Below, piece by piece: positions 17,063 through 24,337 of a stretch of DNA of 64,000 nt. Position 1 is the first letter of the stretch. Each line of letters begins with the position of its first letter. Origin of the DNA: Micromonospora andamanensis (GTDB taxonomy: Bacteria > Actinomycetota > Actinomycetes > Mycobacteriales > Micromonosporaceae); the NCBI RefSeq assembly GCF_016863495.1, contig NZ_BOOZ01000019.1:1-64000 (forward strand), in the 5' to 3' direction. Made by a program: the position numbers and the translations under genes. Under the pieces are notes generated by a model. That model was not told the origin of the DNA. It was given only the letters and a program-made list of their open reading frames with translations, and made no database searches.

Positions 17063-17653
17063 ATGCGGAGCATCGAGTGGTCCGGTGGCGAGTGGCACCG
17101 CCGACCGGTCCGGGTGACCGAGGAACCGGACGGCGCGCTGAGCGTCGAGCCGGGCCACGGCAGCGACCTGTGGCGACACACAAGCTACGGCTTCGTGCAC
17201 GACGACGCCCCGGCGCTGCTCGCGCCGTTCCCGACCGGCACCGCCATGGAGGTCGACTTCCGGCTGGACTGGACCGGGCAGTTCGACCAGGCCGGTGTGC
17301 TGGTCCGGGTGGACGACCGGAACTGGGTGAAGGCCGGCGTGGAGGTCAGCGACGGCCAGCCCCAGGTGGGCGCGGTGGTGACCCGCGAGGTCTCCGACTG
17401 GTCGGTGGCGCCGGTCCCGGACTGGGCGGGCCGGAACGTGTGCGTACGGGTCAGCCGTGCCGGTGACGCGCTGACCGTGCGCGCCCGGGTCGTCGGTGAG
17501 CCGTGGCGGCTGGTCCGGCTCGCCCCGTTGGCGCCCGACGTGGTGGCGACGGCCGGACCGTACTGCTGCTCCCCCAGCCGGGGCGGGCTGGTGGTCAGGT
17601 TCACCGGATGGCGCCAGGGATCGGCGGACGAGGCGCTGCACCCAGCGGACTGA
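17063..17653 (+). CDS. DUF1349 domain protein
   Basis: This 196-residue protein is a single DUF1349 domain, a concanavalin-like beta sandwich. The landmarks are SYGFVHDDAP, DFRLDWTGQFDQAGVLVRVDD and WVKAGVEVSDG, followed by the terminal VVRFTGW strand. YesU-type members are thought to bind or process carbohydrate, but no activity is firmly established. There is no signal peptide, so it is probably cytoplasmic. It is divergent from the GH13 gene with a 107-base gap, consistent with shared control of sugar-related genes. Confidence 0.8.
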   Translation: MRSIEWSGGEWHRRPVRVTEEPDGALSVEPGHGSDLWRHTSYGFVHDDAPALLAPFPTGTAMEVDFRLDWTGQFDQAGVLVRVDDRNWVKAGVEVSDGQPQVGAVVTREVSDWSVAPVPDWAGRNVCVRVSRAGDALTVRARVVGEPWRLVRLAPLAPDVVATAGPYCCSPSRGGLVVRFTGWRQGSADEALHPAD

Positions 17654-17729
17654 GCCGTCCGGCCTGGTGTGCCTCATGGTGACGGCGGGTAATAGCCCGC
17701 TTTACGCCGGTCCCGCGAAAGGCATCATC

Positions 17730-18398
17730 ATGGCGCTCGCCCAGGACGTCGACCCAGCGCAGGTCGGCGGGTTGACCGGCTGGATCGCCGGGGTGATCGA
17801 GGCGGGCGGGCCGGTGGGGGTCGCCCTGCTCGTCGCCCTGGAGAGCATCATCCCGCCGATTCCCAGCGAGATCGTCCTGGCGATGGCCGGGTACCTGGCC
17901 GGCGAGGGCCGGTTCAACGTGGTGCTGGTGACCGTCGCGGCCACCGTCGGCTCGGTGCTCGGCGCGCTGGTCCTGTACTGGCTCGGCGCCGCCCTCGGCG
18001 AGGACCGCCTCAAGCGGTGGCTCGACCGGTTGCCCCTTGTCGATCTGGACGACCTGGAGAAGGCCGACAGGTGGTTCGAGCGGTACGGCCGCTGGGCGGT
18101 GTTCTTCGGCCGGATGGCACCTGTCGTACGCAGTCTGGTGTCGGTGCCGGCCGGGGCGAACCGGATGCCGCTCGTCGAGTTCGTCACGCTCACCACGCTG
18201 GGCAGCGGCATCTGGAACGGGCTCTTCATCGGGCTGGGCTACGCCCTGGGCTCCCGCTGGCAGCAGATCGACCGCTACAGCTCCTGGTTCGACTACGGCA
18301 TCCTCGCTCTGCTCATCCTCATGCTCGCCACCTGGGTGATCAAAAAGATCCGCCGCCGCCGCACCTCCCCCTCCCAAACCCCCTCCCGTCGCCCCTGA
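17730..18398 (+). CDS. DedA family membrane protein
   Basis: This 222-residue DedA/VTT-domain protein has the family signatures ESIIPPIPSEIVLAMAG near residue 35 and FFGRMAPVVRSLVSVPAG near 128. These are the two re-entrant loops with their membrane-embedded Glu and Arg residues. DedA proteins act in lipid-carrier or phospholipid flipping and in membrane-potential homeostasis. The C-terminus is basic and Ser/Pro-rich, and its last dozen codons drift to CCC/CTC usage just before an inverted-repeat element. GAAAGG precedes the ATG. Confidence 0.92.
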   Translation: MALAQDVDPAQVGGLTGWIAGVIEAGGPVGVALLVALESIIPPIPSEIVLAMAGYLAGEGRFNVVLVTVAATVGSVLGALVLYWLGAALGEDRLKRWLDRLPLVDLDDLEKADRWFERYGRWAVFFGRMAPVVRSLVSVPAGANRMPLVEFVTLTTLGSGIWNGLFIGLGYALGSRWQQIDRYSSWFDYGILALLILMLATWVIKKIRRRRTSPSQTPSRRP

Positions 18399-18403
18399 CC
18401 CCC

Positions 18404-18475
18404 GCGGTCTCGCACTTTTGGTCGTGACAATTCTTCTGTGAGAGGTCATAACGCCGACCGAAAGTGCGAGATCGC
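18404..18475. repeat. Intergenic inverted repeat A
   Basis: Arms of 21 bases lie at 18404-18424 and 18455-18475. They match except at two positions, both of which would form G-U pairs in RNA read from the plus strand. The loop is 30 bases. A C-rich run lies to the left and a G-rich run to the right. It sits between convergent genes and may terminate both. Confidence 0.75.
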
Positions 18476-18511
18476 GAAGGACGGGGTGTGGCGGAGGACG
18501 GGGGGTGGGTG

Positions 18512-19915
18512 TCAGGGGAGGGTGCGGAGGTGGGGGGCTACGGTGCGGGCGAAGGCGTTGTTGTTCGTGATGTCCCAGTTGATGGACCAGGTCATCGCGC
18601 CGCGTAGGCCGGGGTAGGTGCGCGGGGGGCGGAAGCTGCCGCAGTTGGTGCCCCGGGTCAGGCAGTCCAGCGCGGCGTTGACCACGCTGGGCGGGACTAT
18701 GCCGCCACCGGCGGCCCCCGGACCGGCCGGCAGGCCGAGCCCGACCTGGTCGGGGCGCAGCCCCGCCTCCAACTGGATGCAGGCCAGCGCGACGATGAAG
18801 TTGACGGTCCCCTGGGCGTACGCGGAGTTGTTGTCGCAGCCGAGCATCGCCCCGGAGTTGTAGAACTGGGTGTTCACCACGGTCAGGATGTCCTTGATGT
18901 CCAGTGCCAGCTTGAAGTAGCTGCCCGCCGGGTTCTGCATGTCGATGGTCTGCGGCGCCATCGCGATGATCAGCCCGCTGCCGACCTTCGACCGCAGTGA
19001 GCGCAGGGCCTGCGCCATGTAGGTCGGGTTCAGCCCGTTCTCCAGGTCGATGTCGACCCCGTCGAAGCCGTAGCGCTGGATCAGGGCGTACACGCTGTCG
19101 GCGAAGGCCACCGCGGACGCCGAGCTGTCGACGACGACACGGCCGGTCTCGCCGCCCACCGAGATGATCACTTTCTTGCCGCGACTCTGGAGGGTTCGCA
19201 CGTCGGCGGAGAAGTCGGCGTCGCTGTATCCGCCCAGCGAGGCGGACAGGCCGGGATCGATGGCGAAGCCGACCGCGCCGGGGGTGCCGGTGGCGTCGGC
19301 GAAGGCGACCGCCACCAGGTCGTACTCGGTGGGCACGTCACGCAGCCGCAGCTCGGCGGCGGGGTTGTCGAAGTTGTGCCAGTAGCCGGTCAGGATGTGC
19401 TTCGGCAGCCCGGTGGTCGGCGGCGGCGTGGTCGGCGGCGGCGTGGTCGGCGGCGGCGTGGTCGGCGGCGGCGTGGTGGGGGGCGGCGTGGTCGGCGGCG
19501 GCGTGGTGGGCGTGGTGCCGCCCGCGCAGGCCGCGCCGTTGAGCCGACAGTTCGCCGGTACGCCGGAACCGCTGCCGAGGAAGCCGAAGGAGACCGAGGC
19601 ACCCGGCGCGATGGCACCGTTCCAGGAGCGGTTGGTGAAGGTGTACCGCTGGCCGCTCGAGGTCAGCAGCGCGTCCCAGTAGGTGCCGACGGTGGTGCCG
19701 GCGGGCAGGTCGAAGGCGAGACTCCAGCCGTTGACAGTGGTGCTGCCACCGTTGCTGATCGTGTACTTCCCCTCCCAGCCGGAGCCCCAGTCGGACGTCT
19801 TGACGAAGCTCGCGGTGACTCCGGCGGCGTACGCGGCCGGCGCGAGCCCGACCGCACCGATCGCGGCGGCCAGCGCGCCGATCACCGACAGCACGAACGT
19901 TCTGGACCTTCTCAT
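18512..19915 (-). CDS. Secreted chitinase: CBM2, Pro-Thr linker, GH18
   Basis: This 467-residue secreted chitin-degrading enzyme has a signal peptide at residues 1-30 (cleavage near AAYAAG) and a CBM2-type carbohydrate-binding module at about 31-130 (WGSGWEGKYTISNGG, NRSWNGAIAPG). A repeat-built Pro/Thr linker leads to a GH18 barrel at about 172-467. The catalytic motif DGVDIDLE is complete, with the acid Glu near residue 292. It resembles small bacterial GH18 chitinases of the Streptomyces type. A -35/-10 pair and a DasR-like palindrome lie upstream, so induction by chitin breakdown products is likely. The next gene upstream is a second secreted hydrolase on the same strand. Confidence 0.95.
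   Translation of the reverse strand: MRRSRTFVLSVIGALAAAIGAVGLAPAAYAAGVTASFVKTSDWGSGWEGKYTISNGGSTTVNGWSLAFDLPAGTTVGTYWDALLTSSGQRYTFTNRSWNGAIAPGASVSFGFLGSGSGVPANCRLNGAACAGGTTPTTPPPTTPPPTTPPPTTPPPTTPPPTTPPPTTGLPKHILTGYWHNFDNPAAELRLRDVPTEYDLVAVAFADATGTPGAVGFAIDPGLSASLGGYSDADFSADVRTLQSRGKKVIISVGGETGRVVVDSSASAVAFADSVYALIQRYGFDGVDIDLENGLNPTYMAQALRSLRSKVGSGLIIAMAPQTIDMQNPAGSYFKLALDIKDILTVVNTQFYNSGAMLGCDNNSAYAQGTVNFIVALACIQLEAGLRPDQVGLGLPAGPGAAGGGIVPPSVVNAALDCLTRGTNCGSFRPPRTYPGLRGAMTWSINWDITNNNAFARTVAPHLRTLP
19412..19515. repeat. 15-base tandem repeat encoding the chitinase linker
   Basis: About six copies of a 15-base unit (GGCGTGGTCGGCGGC on the plus strand) encode repeating PPPTT in the minus-strand chitinase. 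Two copies carry small base changes. Such linkers vary in length between strains. Confidence 0.85.
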
Positions 19916-19963
19916 GTGCCCTCCAGCCCGGATGCAGATCCATGTACGTCAACCTGGCGCCTA

Positions 19964-19992
19964 TTATTAGGACTGTTAACTGTTTATGTCCA
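19964..19992 (-). promoter_or_regulatory. Candidate promoter of the chitinase gene
   Basis: On the minus strand TGGACA (19987-19992) and TAATAA (19964-19969) are separated by 17 bases, in a markedly AT-rich island. The predicted start is near 19957, giving a leader of about 42 bases. Confidence 0.65.
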
Positions 19993-19994
19993 GG

Positions 19995-20010
19995 GCTGGT
20001 CCAGACCACT
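19995..20010. promoter_or_regulatory. DasR-type responsive element (dre)
   Basis: GCTGGTCCAGACCACT matches the Streptomyces dre pattern ACTGGTCTAGACCACT, as I recall it, at 14 of 16 positions. It ends two bases upstream of the chitinase -35 element. DasR is a GntR repressor released by glucosamine-6-phosphate. Confidence 0.75.
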
Positions 20011-20083
20011 CAGGCGGTCCGCTGCGCGCCGACGCGGCCCCCTGCCCCGCCAATGGCGACGCCAGGGGACCGCGCCGGAGGCC

Positions 20084-21508
20084 TCACCGGCGGAAGTGGA
20101 ACCAGTTGACGTTCACGAAGTCGTTGGGCTGACCGCTGGTGAAGGTGAGGTAGACGGTGCGCCGTCCGGTCACCCCGGAGACGTTGCCCGGCACCGAGCG
20201 CCAGCTCTGCCAGCCGCCGGTGTTGGCGATGGCGAAGCTGCCGATGGGCGCGCTTGTCGGGCTGTCCACCCGTACCTCCACCAGGCCGCTGACGCCGGAC
20301 GCCGCGCCCGAGGCGACCCGGGCCACGAAGTCGCGTGGCCCGCCGGAGCCGAACTCGACGTTGTCGTAACGGACCCAGTCGCCGTTGCGCAGCGCCCCGA
20401 TGTTCTGCCCACCCTCGGCGCACGCCTCGACGATCACGCCGTTCTGGGCGTTGAAGGACTCGGCCTGGATGGTCGCGTACGCGTCCCGCGTCCCGCTCGG
20501 CGGCGGGGTGGTCGGCGGCGGCGTGCTGGGCGGCGGGGTACTGCCACCACCCCGGCTGTAGACGGCCACGTAGTCGACAACCATCGGCCGGCCGGGCACG
20601 GTGGCCGAGGTCGGCGTCGTGCTGCCCGCGACCCCGTTCGGGAAGGCACCACCCATCGCCACGTTCAGCAGCAGGAAGTAACCGGCGTGGCTGGTCATCT
20701 GCGACCAGTACGGCTCACCGACCCGGGTCTGGCTCACCGTGTGGTAGAGCTGCCCGTCGACGTACCAGCGCAACTGCTGCGGGCTGACCGAGGCGTCCCA
20801 CTCGAACCGGTAGGTGTGGAACGCCGACTGGCAGGTACTACCGGGGCAGGCCCGGGAGGCGCCGATGCCGTTGAACTCGTCGCACGGGCCGCCCGGGGCG
20901 ACGCCGCAGTGCAGGACTCCCCAGACCGAGTTGAGCCCGTTCACGTTCTCCATCACGTCGAACTCGCCGATGCCCGGCCAGTTCTGGTAGTTGCCCCGGT
21001 ACGGCGAGCCGAGCGCCCAGAACGCCGGCCAGTAGCCAGAGGCGGCGGCACCTGTGGCGTTTGGCATCTGGAGGCGACCCTCGATGGCCAGCACGCCGCC
21101 GGCCGGAGCCTTGAAGTTGCTGCGGACGGTCTCGATGCGGGCCGAGGTCCAGCGGCCGGCACCGTCGCGCAGTGGGGTGATCCGCAGGTTGCCGGCACCG
21201 TCGTGGCTGACGTTGGCGGTGCTGTTGGTGTACGTCTGGATCTCGCCGGTGCCCCAGTTGGGTGGTCCACCCGGATAGCTGGTGCCGGTGTCGATGATCC
21301 AGTTGGCGGAGGACGGGAGGGTGCCGGCAGCGCCGGTGAAGTCGTCGCTCCACACCAGGCTCCAGCCCGGCGGGGGTGGCGGCACGGCGGCGTCCGCGGT
21401 CGTGCTGAGCCCGGCCAGGACTGTGGTGACGGCGGTGAGGAGGGCCAACGCCAGCGGCAGCCGGCGTCGCGCAGGCGGGGCGGCGGGTGCCGCCGGGGCA
21501 GGTGTCAT
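20084..21508 (-). CDS. Secreted GH16 beta-glucanase with CBM6
   Basis: This 474-residue secreted glycosidase has an N-terminal signal peptide (hydrophobic run LPLALALLTAVTTVLAGL, cleaved near TADA). A GH16 domain spans about residues 40-300, with the catalytic signature EFDVME near residue 182. A short Pro/Ser/Thr linker leads to a C-terminal CBM6 domain at about 345-474 (YATIQAESFNAQNGV at its start). Substrate is probably beta-1,3- or mixed-linkage glucan, since CBM6 and this GH16 form are common in laminarinases. ATG at 21508 is chosen for AGAGG upstream. A good sigma-70-like promoter with a LacI-type operator over the start site precedes it. Confidence 0.93.
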   Translation of the reverse strand: MTPAPAAPAAPPARRRLPLALALLTAVTTVLAGLSTTADAAVPPPPPGWSLVWSDDFTGAAGTLPSSANWIIDTGTSYPGGPPNWGTGEIQTYTNSTANVSHDGAGNLRITPLRDGAGRWTSARIETVRSNFKAPAGGVLAIEGRLQMPNATGAAASGYWPAFWALGSPYRGNYQNWPGIGEFDVMENVNGLNSVWGVLHCGVAPGGPCDEFNGIGASRACPGSTCQSAFHTYRFEWDASVSPQQLRWYVDGQLYHTVSQTRVGEPYWSQMTSHAGYFLLLNVAMGGAFPNGVAGSTTPTSATVPGRPMVVDYVAVYSRGGGSTPPPSTPPPTTPPPSGTRDAYATIQAESFNAQNGVIVEACAEGGQNIGALRNGDWVRYDNVEFGSGGPRDFVARVASGAASGVSGLVEVRVDSPTSAPIGSFAIANTGGWQSWRSVPGNVSGVTGRRTVYLTFTSGQPNDFVNVNWFHFRR

Positions 21509-21533
21509 CACGTGCCTCTCTGAGGGGACGGGT

Positions 21534-21549
21534 GAGAGAGCGCTCTCTC
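21534..21549. promoter_or_regulatory. LacI-family operator upstream of the GH16 gene
   Basis: GAGAGAGCGCTCTCTC is a perfect 16-base palindrome with the GAGCGCTC core typical of CebR and other LacI-family sugar repressors. It covers the predicted transcription start of the glucanase and lies 26 bases before its ATG. Confidence 0.8.
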
Positions 21550-21554
21550 CACGA

Positions 21555-21583
21555 GTTGTACGTCCCCCTAAGGCAGTTGTCAA
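21555..21583 (-). promoter_or_regulatory. Promoter of the GH16 gene
   Basis: On the minus strand a consensus TTGACA (21578-21583) is followed after exactly 17 bases by TACAAC (21555-21560). The predicted start, near 21548, falls within the LacI-type palindrome. Confidence 0.8.
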
Positions 21584-21713
21584 TGTCGATCGATTCGGCC
21601 GGTCCGACGATCGGACACCACCCGCCGAGCCGGCCGGAGTTTCCCGGTGCCACCACAGGGGGTAATTGCCGGCCGACCCGGTGCGGACGGACCGCCCCCG
21701 GCAGGAGTGGACG

Positions 21714-22871
21714 GTGGTAGTGATGGTCAGGCAGGCGGCAACGGCCCCGCGTCCCACGGTCGAGGCAACCGACCTGCTCACCGTCGGTGTCGAGGAGGAG
21801 TTCCTGCTCGTCGACCCGCAGACCGGGGTCGCGGTGCCCGCTGTCGAGGAGGTGCTGGAGCAGGTCCCCGCCGAGCTGCGGGGTCAGGTCGAGCGGGAGT
21901 TCCAGACCAGTCAGATCGAGATCGGCAGCCCACCCGGCCTGGAACTCTCCTCGGTCCGGCACTCCCTCGGCCTGCTCCGCTCCGCACTCGCCGACGCCGC
22001 CGAGCGGGCCGGCGCGCGGCTGCTCGCGATCGGTACCGGGCCGGTCGACGGGCCGGTGCCCCCGGTGGTCGACAAGCCCCGCTTCGACCGGATGCTCGCC
22101 CGGTACCGGCTGCTGGTGCCCGGGCCGGGCAACAACGGCATGCACGTCCACGTGGGAGTGCCGGACCCGGACACCGGCGTGCAGGTGCTCAACCACGTAC
22201 GGCCGTGGCTGCCGATCCTGCACGCGGTCACCGCCAACTCCCCGTTCGCCCGGGGGGAGGACACCGGGTACGCCAGTTGGCGGTCGGTCGAGTGGGAACG
22301 CTGGCCCTCGGTCGCGCCGACGCCCTACCTGGTCAACCACGAGCACTACCAACGACTGATCCGTCAGCTGATCGGCAGCGGCGTGATGCTCGACGAGGGA
22401 ATGCTCTACTGGTACGCCCGACTGTCGGCCAAGTACCCGACGGTGGAACTGCGCATCGGCGACGTCTGCCCGACCGTCGACGACGCGATCCTGATCGCCG
22501 CGCTGGTCCGGGGGCTGGTGGCGACCGCGCTCGACGACATCGCCGCCGGGCGGCCACCGCTGCCGACCGACCATCACCTGCTGGTGGGCGCGCACTGGCG
22601 GGCCGCCCACGACGGGCTGGAGGGGGAGGCGGTCGACCTGTCCAGCGGCGAGCTACGGCCGGCGTGGGACCTGCTGCACCAGCTCGTCGGGCGACTCGGG
22701 CCGGCCCTGGAACGACACGGCGACCTCGCCGAGGTGACAGGTCTGCTGGAGGGGCTGCGCCGGCACGGCAGCGGCGCGGCGCGGCAGCGTTCGGTGTACG
22801 CCAGGACCGGACGGATGGAGGATGTGGTGATGGACGTGGCACGACAGACCCGGGGCGAGGACCCGGCCTGA
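21714..22871 (+). CDS. YbdK-type carboxylate-amine ligase (glutamate-cysteine ligase family)
   Basis: This protein of about 385 residues belongs to the glutamate-cysteine ligase 2 (YbdK) family. Signatures are TVGVEEEFLLVDPQTG at the N-terminus, EIGSPPG, NNGMHVHVGVPD with metal-binding residues, and ELRIGDVCPTVDDA. Such enzymes join glutamate to an amine, weakly cysteine in E. coli. Actinobacteria make mycothiol rather than glutathione, so the true substrate is open. GTG at 21714 has GGAG at ideal spacing; ATG at 21723 is the alternative. A CoA-disulfide-reductase-like gene follows 15 bases later, which hints at thiol metabolism. Confidence 0.9.
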   Translation: MVVMVRQAATAPRPTVEATDLLTVGVEEEFLLVDPQTGVAVPAVEEVLEQVPAELRGQVEREFQTSQIEIGSPPGLELSSVRHSLGLLRSALADAAERAGARLLAIGTGPVDGPVPPVVDKPRFDRMLARYRLLVPGPGNNGMHVHVGVPDPDTGVQVLNHVRPWLPILHAVTANSPFARGEDTGYASWRSVEWERWPSVAPTPYLVNHEHYQRLIRQLIGSGVMLDEGMLYWYARLSAKYPTVELRIGDVCPTVDDAILIAALVRGLVATALDDIAAGRPPLPTDHHLLVGAHWRAAHDGLEGEAVDLSSGELRPAWDLLHQLVGRLGPALERHGDLAEVTGLLEGLRRHGSGAARQRSVYARTGRMEDVVMDVARQTRGEDPA

Positions 22872-22886
22872 CGAAGGGGTGGTGCC

Positions 22887-24257
22887 GTGGCGGAACGGTT
22901 GATCGTCATCGGCGGGGACGCCGCCGGCATGTCGGCCGCCTCCCAGGCGCGCCGCCGCCGGGGCCCGGACGACCTGGAGATCGTGGCGTTCGAACGAGGA
23001 CACTTCACCTCGTACTCGGCCTGCGGTATCCCGTACTGGATCAGCGGCCTGGTGACCGACCGGGAGCAACTGGTGACCCGGTCGCCGAAGACGCACCGCG
23101 AGGACTACGCCATCGACGTACGGCTCCGGCACGAGGTGGTCGGGATCGACCTGGTCCGGCGCGAGGTGGTCGCCCGCGACCTGGACGGCGGCGGCGAGGT
23201 CCGCGAGCCGTTCGACACCCTGATGTACGCCGCCGGGGCGGTGCCGAAGAAGCCGGCCTGGGCGCGTACCGACGCCGCCGGGGTGTTCGGGGTGCAGACC
23301 CTCGACGACGGTTCGGCGCTGCGCCGGTGGCTGGACGCCGATCCGCAGCCGCAGCGGGCGGTGGTGGTGGGCGGCGGCTACATCGGCGTCGAGATGGCCG
23401 AGGCGCTGGTCCGCCGTGGCCTGTCGGTCACCCTGGTCGAGCGCGGCGAGCAGCCGATGTCGACTGTCGACCCCGACATGGCCCGGCTGGTCACCGAGGC
23501 GATGCGTGGGCTGGGTGTGGACATCCGCACCGGCGTACGGGTCACCGACCTCTCGGAGCGCGACGGCCGGGTCTGCGAGGTGGTCACCGACGACGGGCCG
23601 ATCCCCGCCGACCTGGTGGTCCTCGGTCTCGGGGTACGTCCCAACACCGAGCTGGCCGCCGCCGCCGGCCTGCCGCTCGGGCCGACCGGCGGGATCCGGG
23701 TGGACCGCCGGATGCGGGTCTCCGGGGTGCCCGGAGTATGGGCCGCCGGCGACTGCGTGGAGACCCTGCACAAGGTCAGCGGTATGCCTGTGCACGTGCC
23801 ACTCGGCACGCACGCCAACAAGCAGGGCCGGGTCGCCGGGATCAACATCGGTGGCGGCTACGCCACCTTCGCGGGGGTGATCGGCACCGCCGTCACCAAG
23901 GTCTGCGAACTGGAGGTGGGCCGCACCGGGCTCCGGGAAGGCGAAGCCTCGGCGGCCGGATTCGAGTTCGTCTCCGTGATCGCCGAGTCGACGAACCGCG
24001 CCGGCTACTACCCGGGTGCCCGCCAGATGACTGTGAAGCTGATCGCCGAGCGCCCGAGCGGGCGACTGCTCGGCGCCCAGATCGTCGGCTGGTCCGAGGC
24101 GGCGAAGCGGATCGACACCCTGGCCGTGGCGCTGTGGAACAAGATGACAGTGGACGACATGACCGCGCTCGACCTCGGCTACGCCCCGCCGTACGCCCCG
24201 GTCTGGGATCCGGTGCTGGTCGCCGCCCGTAAGGCGGTGGACGCGCTCGCCGGGTGA
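22887..24257 (+). CDS. CoA-disulfide reductase-like FAD-dependent oxidoreductase
   Basis: This 456-residue flavoprotein has an FAD-binding GGDAAGMSAA at the N-terminus, a second nucleotide fold at VVVGGGYIGVEMAEAL near residue 155, and a C-terminal dimerisation domain. The motif SYSACGIPY places a single redox Cys at residue 46, the hallmark of CoA-disulfide reductases and NADH oxidases. These reduce CoA disulfide, polysulfide or oxygen with NAD(P)H; which one applies cannot be told by eye. The GTG start has AAGGGG upstream and a 15-base gap from the ligase gene, so they form an operon. Confidence 0.88.
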   Translation: MAERLIVIGGDAAGMSAASQARRRRGPDDLEIVAFERGHFTSYSACGIPYWISGLVTDREQLVTRSPKTHREDYAIDVRLRHEVVGIDLVRREVVARDLDGGGEVREPFDTLMYAAGAVPKKPAWARTDAAGVFGVQTLDDGSALRRWLDADPQPQRAVVVGGGYIGVEMAEALVRRGLSVTLVERGEQPMSTVDPDMARLVTEAMRGLGVDIRTGVRVTDLSERDGRVCEVVTDDGPIPADLVVLGLGVRPNTELAAAAGLPLGPTGGIRVDRRMRVSGVPGVWAAGDCVETLHKVSGMPVHVPLGTHANKQGRVAGINIGGGYATFAGVIGTAVTKVCELEVGRTGLREGEASAAGFEFVSVIAESTNRAGYYPGARQMTVKLIAERPSGRLLGAQIVGWSEAAKRIDTLAVALWNKMTVDDMTALDLGYAPPYAPVWDPVLVAARKAVDALAG

Positions 24258-24337
24258 GCGTTCTTGTCGGTGGGGACGGTTAGCGTGAGCGTGCCGCGCC
24301 CGGTCAGGGCCGACGCCGACCCCTCGGAGGAATCCCC

